64,000 nt of DNA, taken from contig JASANE010000200.1 in assembly GCA_030248225.1 (NCBI GenBank), positions 1 through 64,000 on the forward strand. Direction: 5' to 3'. The notes beneath the pieces are model-generated. The model saw only the letters and a program-made list of their open reading frames with translations, was not told the origin of the DNA and did not search any database. Every line of letters begins with the position of its first letter. The stretch's first letter is position 1. Shown here piece after piece: positions 36,721 through 47,300 of this stretch. This DNA is from Trileptium ribeirensis (lineage: Eukaryota > Nematoda > Enoplea > Enoplida > Thoracostomopsidae). Both the position numbers and the translations under genes were made by a program.

Positions 36721-38129
36721 ATCGTGGAATATTGAAAGGAATCAGGGCTGATTTAAGAAGCGCTGAGTAACCATACAGGCTCAGTTTACCTTCATATTGA
36801 GAGTTACTAGTATTTTATGCACATATGGCATCCATGATATCGTCATATAACAGGCACGATATCAATACATCCAGCCGCCCACACAGCTATGAACAAAAAG
36901 TGAGTTTACTGACATTTAATTATTTCATATTTGCTCTTTAAAACCTAGACTCGCGCAACTAAAGGACTTCGTTTATAACTTCGTATACAGGTATGCTCAG
37001 AAATAATGCAAAATTTTAGCGAATCGCTAGCGAAAAATTAGTGAATAGCAATTAAACAGCTATTAATATTTTGCCAACTGTTCGTGGACGATTCGCGAAA
37101 AATTTGATTTATTTCTGAACGTGGTTGTATATGTAAATTATACAATCTTTCTGGCATAATATTTTATGAGAAACCTGAGCTTCAGCCTACCCAACACCAT
37201 GGCATGGCAGTGGATTGCAATCCAAACATTTTCACGTGACGTGCTTTTTATAACGCCCGTTAGATCATAAAAACACCACATCTTTTTATGCTATGGTAGT
37301 ACTCTAAACCTACTCTACAAAACACGCAACATCAGCAAAAGTTCTATAGCATCATTCCACTGCCACTAAACTCCTAGAACATCCTCACATTAAAAATAAA
37401 TTATGGCGTATTAATCCTCACAGCTTACCATACAAATTCTTCGGAGGTGCCCCGACGGTATTCTTGAGAGGATCGGCAGTCCTAATGTTCGTTGGAGTCA
37501 CATCGACAACACATGAATCTTACAGAATAGACAAATTTGACTACTCAAGTAGTTCGTCTAGCAATTTTTTTTCAACACTTTCAAAAGGGACGCTGTTTCC
37601 TCCAGAAACAAATCCAGTCCTCAACTTGCAGCCACACTGTCAACCGCATTAATATATACACACACATGTTAAAATTAAATAAAAATGTGCTTTTCACTTT
37701 GGTAATCTCTCAAACACCTAATATATTTTACAGGACAACAAAAATGATAACGACTTAGATGAAGGCTAAGCCCGAATATTTTGAAATAAAATAATGCGTA
37801 CCATTATACTCCTATAAAACCTGCACTTGTACCCAAGTGTAGGGATCGAGGATTATATTATAGTCAACGCCTTAACTGGCGCTCCCACGGATGAAGGCCT
37901 CAGGTATTTCGGGCTCTCCCCTGGTACTGTTCCGCACGACTAAAAATAGGCAAATTTTTCTGTGCGAGGCAAAAAATACAAAATACGACAGTTCTTCCTT
38001 ATGGGACAAATATCCGTAAATTTTAGCCCTCTGGAGCTAAAAACACCAAAACTGCTGTCAGCCGATAGTGTTTTACTGTATAATCTGCATTGTTATTCGG
38101 TATAATTGCATATTTAATGTGCATCAGCG
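36721..38129. other. Nothing firm
   Basis: AT-rich. A frame at 37464-37652 is Ser-rich and unsupported. No repeat was identified. Confidence 0.35.
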
Positions 38130-38265
38130 GTTTATGCTATTTTCGCTTTTTAGTGCCATAGATCGACCTGTGGGAAAGAGAAGCTGCCCCCAGTTGCTCT
38201 AGTCCGATCAGGGGGCCCCAGTTCGATTCCAACAGGTACTTTGGAGCAGTTTGGGAAACCTTGTT
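38130..38265 (+). repeat. SINE-like dispersed repeat, copy 1
   Basis: Shares TTTATGCTA(A)TTTT at the start, then a (C)CCCAGTTCGATTCCAACAGG / CCCGGTTCGGTACACCCAGG block and a TTTGGA.GCA.TTTGG end, with 60705-60825. GTTCGATTCC at 38221-38230 matches the pol III B-box consensus. The region does not fold as a normal tRNA, so at most this is a tRNA-derived SINE. Confidence 0.4.
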
Positions 38266-38277
38266 TAAAGCACTTAA

Positions 38278-38283
38278 TTTATT
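38278..38283 (-). promoter_or_regulatory. Poly(A) signal AATAAA
   Basis: AATAAA on the minus strand, 59 bases past the TAA at 38344-38342. It fits as the 3'-end signal of the minus-strand gene. Confidence 0.6.
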
Positions 38284-38341
38284 AAAGCAAAAGAACTTAA
38301 CTAAAAATGATCAAAATCGTTTCATCTGCACCTAATTCAAA

Positions 38342-41300
38342 TTAAGCCTCGCTCGATTTTAGAGCACTCAAATAATTGATAGCAACAGCATAATGTGTAT
38401 GTACTTCTTGTAATGTAGATCGGCCTTGGATAATCGTTTTCGGTTTTACCGCAAGAAAAATCATTTTTCGTGAACACACCGAGACTTTGTAATTTTTCGC
38501 CACTCACCAGTGTCATAGTCCAGCTGAACAAACAATTCTTTGAGCAAAACTTGATCGCTACCTTGCTCAGCAATCGACTGACGTGAGGAATTTGATGACG
38601 CGTCACCACTAGTAGGAGCTGTTATGTCACGATTAGTTGTCGATCGTGGCATGAGTTCACGCACTTCACCAAGTTTAATCGTTATCACAGAACCTTTCTG
38701 TGGACACGGATTATCTGCAACAATCGCAGATATTCTGTTTAGAGTTTGAACTATCCCCGGAGAATATCAAATATAAACAATATATTATCAAAATATATCA
38801 AATATTAACAAAATTACAATATATCGTAATTATTTATATTAATATATTTTTCACGTAGAGTACGATGGTTTGGTTCTCTAGAATTCATCACGACTATTTC
38901 ACGCCTTTTAAGTAGTTTTCAATGAGTTTAGTGTGGACAAACCCGATTTACACAATATTGTTTGCCTTCAGGTTTCGTTATATCAGGGCATTTAGAACGA
39001 AATACGTTTTTCGGTAAGTTGAATGCAATGGTGTGGTCATCTAGAATCCAGCATTTTCTGTATTACACCTTTTCTGAGGTTTCCACGGGCTTAATTTAAT
39101 TCGCCTGCTGGCGAACCCGGTGTGCCGAAAGAATTTAGTTTGTCGGCAGCAATTTAATATGACGTGTTCTGGGGCTTTAGATAAGCTATAATTATTGTAC
39201 GTTCTGTAACGTCTATCAGAACACCATTGGTTCAGGTTTTTAGACGTTTTTGAGTGGCATAATACAACATACACAAGATTTATATGGTGATGACACAAAA
39301 TGACAACTACATAGATGAAAGCACTCTCGCTCAGTTCCACCCTCGTTTGTGAGGCACTAGTGTTCTAGAATGTAAAATGACACAAGATCTAGCATGTAAA
39401 ATGACACAAGACTAATTTTTTATTTCCATATGCATGCATGTGTCAGCACTCAACTAATTTTAGTAGTATTTGTTTCTTGGCTTTCCGAATTCGGTGGAAC
39501 GCTATTTTCTTTGGTACCCGTACCCAACACTGATTGTTAATATATAAAGATACTAATGTTGCTCGAAACGTTTTGGAAATGTGTTAAAAATAATGCTCTT
39601 CTAAATTGTCAAAGCATATTCGATACCCGACATTCATTTTCTGGCAGGGATTAGTGCTTAGTCTTATGTCGTAGTATGGGGGCGAGGTGTCGGATCCTCA
39701 GGACGGCAACCCTTTACCCCTCCTATCACCATTGCCTGGAAAAAGTCTCATATGAAATGCGCAATAATTGTTTTTGACATCTTTTCCTGTCCAAATCACA
39801 GCGAAAACATTTGAAATGTCAAAAAATTATGAGAATGCATTTTAATCAAATTTCAATAAATGTACAGAAATATTTTAGAACATGTTTCCTAAAAATACAT
39901 CAATGATACCGAAATATTTTCGAAACCAAAACAATACTTTGTTTGCTAGTTGAAAAATAAACTATCCTTTGGGTTTAAAACAAATCAACGAAACAATTTT
40001 TCAAACAACAATAAAAAGCATTATATATCTACATTTTCATTAAATACAAAAATTGATTCGATCAGACAAAAAGAATTCTCAAAATGCGTTTACAAATTAG
40101 TGATACATAGGCAATCCGTGAGTGGACACTTTCGCAAATTCCAGTCATTTATCATCAAGCAAATATATAAAGCTATGCTCAATATAAGAAATATGATGAC
40201 CATCACTTTTAGATCAACAAACTGTTTCATGCTAGGTTTCGGTTGATCCTAAGATTGATGCAATTAAATTTTTGCATATATATGACAAATACATGAATAT
40301 TGTCACCTTTTGATGCCGGCTTACTAATCTTTATCTGTGTTATCACAGCAACACTTTATCTACATTGATCTACAGGCTACCGTTGACCCTCGCAATCACG
40401 AGTTATTTTGGTGGTTGGTAATATTACATTATTATTACTCAGGCCGTTAAACACGTTGGTTTGTTTTAAGCTTTGTTTGAGAATGTCGTCAGACGGTACA
40501 AGGGCTTAAAATGGTAAAATTTAAATTTAAATATTATTCAGCTGATGTAATTGTATGTATATGTAGACAGTTAGAGTGGAGTGAGTTTATCGATTTCAGA
40601 GATATGTATCCACTAAAGGCCCTGCAATGTGAAGACTGACGCTTGGAATTATAATTTTGTGAAAACTGCGATAAATAAATTTCAAAAGTTCCCGTCTTTT
40701 TGGTCGTTGTTACAAGAAATAAATGGTTCCAAAATGAAAAACGTTTTCCATAATGTATTGCTAATATCAATTGTTTTTGTAGGGCTTTTAAAAAGAATAA
40801 AGATGATCAATTTAGAGCCTTGAAACAGTAACTGAGTGCAGAGTAGCCACATTCGCTCCGTTTCCTCGCGTCTCCAAATAGGACTGTGGAAGCGACAAAT
40901 ATATCGATATTCCCCACGGTTCCACATTATAAATTTAGCTTTCCCCAGTTCATGCCCTCCATGTCTCCAACATGCCCTACATGTCCCCTAGGCACTTTCC
41001 TGTGCGGCTAATTAGAAAATTTTTTGTTGGTCTAAAAATATGCAATTTTTCACTAACTTGTTTTTTCCTGTGGGCTATACATAGTCTAAACTGTTCTTGC
41101 TGGAGTCAGTCGTTAAATTACATCTACGTATCTGGCGTTTGATAACAGTTATAATACTTTATGGTACATCAGTTCAATAATTGGAGGGATCTCCAAACGA
41201 ACTGGGTGAATTGCTCTCACGTATTTCCTCACCGTCCCGAACTGTGGACTCGCAGTTCATGCCTCCCAGGCATAATTTTGCTAGTATGGCAAAACAGTTT

Positions 41301-44300
41301 CCCTCGCCGCGCAAAAACCGTCACATTTGCATTATTTGATAAGTTGAGATTTCAACAATATTTCACGGTTGCCACAAACAAACCTCGGGAACCAGCCATA
41401 AACCGGAAAATTATATTCTTCAACGACGGACTTATCGACTTGGCTCCGCTAAACAACTCTCGGGCTTCTAACATCAAGAAATCGTTCTGAAAATACAACA
41501 AATCTTATTTAAGATGAAAAATCTAAAACGTCGAAGAATAAAAAATTTGTTAATAGTGCGAAGCATAGATTTGCAAACAGAGGATACTTCAATAAAACAA
41601 AGTAAAGGTAATCTAAGAATATAAACGCTATAACAGCTTGGAAGAAAGCTATTTAGGACAATTATACGACAAAGAAAGGTACTGATACCACTCAAATAAC
41701 CGATGCCCTGCTTATCACCATTCTCAGTCTTTACAGTACATATAATTGCGAAGCGAGCAAGCATTTATTTGTATGCGCACAGACAACTTTTTCCGCGTCC
41801 GCCCGGGCAGTTTTTTCTAAACATCTCAGGAACGAATGAAGATATGCCAATGGTAAATTTTTGATTATGATAGCTTAAAGTCTGGCCGTACGGGGCTTGG
41901 TACGACCCCTCTAAAGAGGTACTGCCTCAATTTTTGTGACCGAGGAAAAATCAGTTTTTGGTTATATCTCAAAACGCAGGCCTAGTATCAAAACATGTTT
42001 TGTGTCCAGCTGGTCTCAAGATCTACAACATTGTTGACTTGTACCTTTTGTCAGACTCGTCTATAAAGAGATTGGGTCACAAAACGAGGGTTCCAAAAGA
42101 ATCCATTTTAACCTTTCATGTCAATTTTTAATATTAGTTTTATATTATGTCAATAGTTAAACATCATTATATGGTCACTGTAAAGGTTAACGGAGTCACT
42201 GAAAACAATGGAGTGATTCATTTGAACGTATCTGTGACCAATGCACCCTTTTTGGAATGGTACTATATCCACAGGGACCCCTTCACCCAAGAGCTATGAA
42301 TGATTTCGTCATTTTTAATGTAATCTCATATTTTGTTACATATGCCTTTGCAAAGATTTTCTAGGACGCTGAAAACAACAGAGTCCTCCGTTTGAACGTA
42401 TCTGTGACTGATGTACCTTTTTTGGAACGATATGCACTCCACGGATCTCCATCATCCAAGAAGTATAATGCACTGATTCTGGGATTTTCAAAACGCAATA
42501 TTATAAAATGTTGCATTTTTGGTTATAAAGGTTTTCGATGATGCTGAAAACGATAAAATGACTTCGTTGAGTGTATATGTGACTGATGTAGACGTTTTGG
42601 AATGTGCTGTATTTAATAAAACCCTCCTGAGCCATCCATGATTTCGTGATTTTCAACCAAACGTTACAATTTTTTGCACTTGTGGTTATAAAGTTATTTC
42701 AAGATGCTGAAAACGATAAGGATTGATTTGAATGTATCTGTGACCAATTAATATACCCATTTTGCAGGGAATAACCGGAACCGAAATTTACCGGAACCGG
42801 AACCGGCAACCGGAACCGTCCATTTAAACCGGATCCGGAACCTGGTATTCGAAATTCATATATAGAAAAACAGATGATGGAAGAAATGAAGGTATAGTGG
42901 ATTTAAAATGCATTAAAAATAACTTTTACATTAAACTTAATGTATTGCGATGGTATTATTGCCTTTCTGAAACTTTAAAGAGACTGAGGAAGCTAATAAT
43001 GTTTATTTATCGATCAAATATGTCGGTTTTTGGACATTCAGAGCAAAAAATGTCTTCCACTATACACCATTGCGTATACTGCGTCAAATCGAATGTGCTT
43101 GCTAAGCTTGGAGCGTAGAATACATACTTTCGCTCTGTCTCCAGTCGCCTCCCTTTACTACACTACACATAAGTTTGTTACATGTTCTGATTTACCAAGT
43201 TAACAAGCGCACTGCCAAGCCAAGCATACCCTAAGTACTTCTGCGTAAGCCATGCTCTGTTACCGAGTTGGACCGCTTTAATTCAAACGTATCCCCCAGA
43301 CTTCTGGATGTGTAAAATAGCTGCTACAAGCATCGACCTGGCTTTGATTTAACAAACTTCTGCCTGCAGGTTATTATGAAAAATTCCTAAGTTAATTATG
43401 TGCCTTATTTACGTTTCACACGGCAAATTGGTTAGTTAATCTTTTCTTTTGCTTGGTTGTATAGCTTGATCATTGTATAATATATATTACATATGTTTGG
43501 ATTACAGGATGAAGAAAAAACGTGGAAAATTTCAAACAAAATTTTTAAACCGGAATTCCGGTTCCGGTATGGTTTTTGCCCTTTGCCGGAACCGCAACCG
43601 GAACCGGAATTCCGGTTAATCCCTGGAATTTTGGCATGATGCTGCGAGCCCTGGGACATTGATTTAGGCACGATTTTGTATGTCCCAATCAATGCTGTAA
43701 CGTGTTAAATCTGCGAACACAAACGTTTTCGATGCTAGGAAAAATGATGAGTTAAATCGTTCGACCGTATCTGTTACTATAAAAGTTGCTTGCTTCTAGT
43801 GATAGCGCTCGTGGCTTGACCCACCTTTTAGTATAAAGGCTGGCTTCTCCAAACTTTTCGAATCTATCTCCCCCGCTTGCCCCGTCCAACGGACATTTTC
43901 GACTCCCTATGATTCTGCTCCCTCACGATATACAAGGACAGTCATTCAACCTTGACTTTGCCCCCCCTGATTTCCTACTGGAGGCCTTCCCGACTGTATT
44001 TACTACAGTCCGCAAGGATCCTTAAAGAAGCCAGAAAAGATTAGCCTGGCAGGTCGTTTAGCATCTCGCGCGTTGTTCTACAACCATATTGATTTATTAC
44101 TGGCTAGTTCAAAGTGGGTGGGAGGCATTTTTGGCCGCCCCCGGCAAAAATTTGGGTACCCCCGGCTCAAAGCCCCCTGCTGAGAAAAATAAACGTCTAA
44201 ACGCGATAAAATCCGGCAAAAAATTGGCCCCCGGCAAAATCCGACAGGTGAGCCGGTGGGCCCCCCGGTTTGGACTAGCCAGTATTATTTCCATATTTCA

Positions 44301-47300
44301 TTTGAAATCGGTATCAAACATGAGAACAGTATATGGATAGAAACACTATGTTTCAGCATTTTGACATTCGTGTTCGCGATAGTCCTATCACGTTGTAGCT
44401 GTAAAGATTTCGATATTTACTGACCATGTTCTTTTCTCTGGAGGCAGCTGTTCATGCTTTATTTTTATGTTAGATATCCAATATAAAGTATATAAGTAAT
44501 GCTGTGAATTTAACGAACTTAGCGCAGCAGACTCATAGCATACTGTAAATTCCGTTCTGAATCAATATAATTATACAAGAACTGTTCAGAAAGACGGTTA
44601 AAATAAAGTGGTTTCGTTTCAGGGCGTTGATAATTACTCAGCTTCTGGTTTTAACCGACTATATTGAGTGATACTGTAGTATACTAATCAACTGATGTGC
44701 TAATAGTCCTTTCTAATTCGACATCTTGATTCAATTTTAGTCCAAATTAATTTAGCGCAAGGCTTTTTAATTCGAGTTCCTTGGTCATTTATGGAACGCG
44801 ACGCAGATTTCACTTATAGACAGGAATGTGGACAGATTTTCAAACGTCAAATTAGTTTTCTTATCTACAAAGATATTTAGCTGGGTTCTGTTACATGCGC
44901 TATCCCGATGTAATTTTATGTCGCTCCAAATATTTCTGAAATTAAAGTCACATCCCAAAAATAGGAGTATAAAAACGAAAGCGAAACGCGAACGAACGTT
45001 GCCGTGTTTGTGACTGAATTTTTTGCATTTGCTTATGAACGAACATAAACGCAAACGAACGTTGTACCGGTCGTTCATAAACAAACGTGGCAGTATGTAT
45101 GTGAAATTGAAAAAACAGTCTATTTTGTCATTTTGATCTTTTGCAGTTGGAGACTAAAATGATACAAAGCTCAAACGATATAACTTCCAGAAAATTGCGA
45201 CATTAACGTGCTCCGAAAAAAGTTCGCTAATCCTGAAGACAAACTACATTACGAATGTGAAATCATGCCGAAAATCTTTGAGTCCTGGAGTCAGCATCGC
45301 TATAATATAGATATGCTTCGTTATACAACGAAAGTTTTAAGATTATTCGCCAGAAATTGCCGCATTTCGAGCCAGTGGCTTGCCCGAGAGTTCGAAAGTA
45401 TTAAAATTAATAAAATTCTATTTTCATAACGAGTTTTTCAAGGGAATGGTGAGCAATAAAGTATTTTCAATTCAATTTCAAATTTTCGATCAAGTCACAG
45501 TCATTTTGTACTCTTTTCAGCTCAATCTTGTTACAAACGATGGCTTACGAAACACTGTAATAATTATATACTTATTGCAGCTTACCAATGAAGCTGCACT
45601 TTTGCCATTATATAACGGTTTCGTGACCCCAGAAGCCTGACGCAGCAAGTTTTCAGCACATGTGTCGTCGTCACTCAACGGTGCGGCAGAATGATTAGCG
45701 TTCTGGTTGGAAGTTGGTGGCGAAGTCGAGGCAGTGCAATTTTTTTCTTCAGCAAAATCAATTTTAGCATTGTTATAATGCGACACATCGGTAATTTCAT
45801 TGTTCGCCAAAGCATCGAGTGAACAAGACTTTTTGGTGAGGTCGAGATTTTCCTCTCCTTAAATTATAACATAATAAACTATTTACTGCACTACCCAAAA
45901 ATCAATATGCTTCCTTTAAGAATTAATATTTACTTTCGCAAATGCTTACCACGTGTTACATTTTTAGCAACTTTGTTCCAAGTTTTGTGACTTATAAAAT
46001 TTATCAATTTAATGAAATACAGTATCCACCAGAAATAACCCCTGCCCGCTCGATGCTAGCTCTCTGATCCAAACATGTGATAACGTTGCTTGCTCAATGT
46101 TCGCTTGCGGCCTGCGCACTCGCTCGAAAGGCGACAGTAATTTCTAACACGAAAATTTCTGAAAATGTCGCAGCAGTTTATATAACGGTGCTTTGATGCT
46201 ACGAATGTAGTGCTACACTTTGCTGGAAATGTTCTGGGTTTCTGTTCGACGGCGTCAGACCGTAAAAAATTTCTGACGATTTTCGCGACTCAATAAACAC
46301 AAATTTTTTTTAATTTAACCAAATTCTTAATGTCGACGAGCTTCTAATATTTATGTAACTATCTAAAAATGTGTAAAATATTGTATATAATCCCTTCAAT
46401 ACATCAGCTGAAAGCCAAAACTTGTTTATAAACACTTACGAAATTAAACGCCTTGTTAAATAATATTGATAATAATATGTGTTGAATATATCTAGGTACG
46501 TATCCAGAGCAATTATGTTATTTTATATTATTGAGTAACATACAGTACGCGCAGTGCAGCAAGTTACGTATATTTAACAATTACAGTGCGCACCAGAAAT
46601 GACTGTCGCATTTCGAGCAAGTCGCGAGGGAGTGCTGTTTCGATGTTACGTAACTAAATTAATTTATAAATTCTACTTTTAGAATAAATTTATTACGGGT
46701 GAGTTGCGAACGTGTCTCGACCAAGCGACAGTCATTTTTGGCGATTACTCACTACACCGTTATTCGCTGAAAATAACCGCTATTGGGAATTAAATGAATC
46801 GACGTCATATGGCCTATAGTTACTTAAACTCCAAAGTTTTCTTTCAAAGGGAGCGAGCGAAGCGACCGGAGTTTCCACTGAGGGCGCTAGTGGGAAAAAT
46901 CATGAATATTTTTTGTTTGTTTCCATCAAGCATAACTCATCTTCGGGTGGATGGATTTCGACAATTTTTTTTCGTTCTACCGCAAAAGTGATGACGATAT
47001 GCCTTTGGTTGAACGCAAACAGCTCCGATCCATTTTTCAAGCCAAAATAGAAAAAACACATTTCTAAGGATCTTTGCCAAATCTAGCCAGACGGGCACCA
47101 CTGTTTCCCAACACATATCTCGCGACACAGCCTTTGCTGGCTAGTCCAAAGAAGGGGCGGCATTTTCGGCTGCCCCCCCCCGGCAAAACGAAGGTACCGC
47201 CCTGCTGCTAGCCCCGGCAAAAATTCGGTACCCCACGGCTCAAAGCCCCCTGCTGAGAAAAATAGACGTCTAAACGATACAAAATCCGGCAAAAAAATTG

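Noticed and set aside
38164..38235. tRNA gene with arms ACCTGT/ACAGGT and a GTTCGATTCC loop
   Set aside because: No acceptable D arm or anticodon stem, and the stretch is part of a dispersed repeat also found at 60705.
41161..41490. 109-codon plus-strand frame
   Set aside because: Begins with ATG but has no motif or splice support and lies in an intron of the minus-strand gene; treated as chance.
45208..45429. 73-codon frame with protein-like composition
   Set aside because: Its second half matches the family M MITE terminus (TTCGCCAGAAATTGCCGCAT), so the frame is at least partly transposon sequence.
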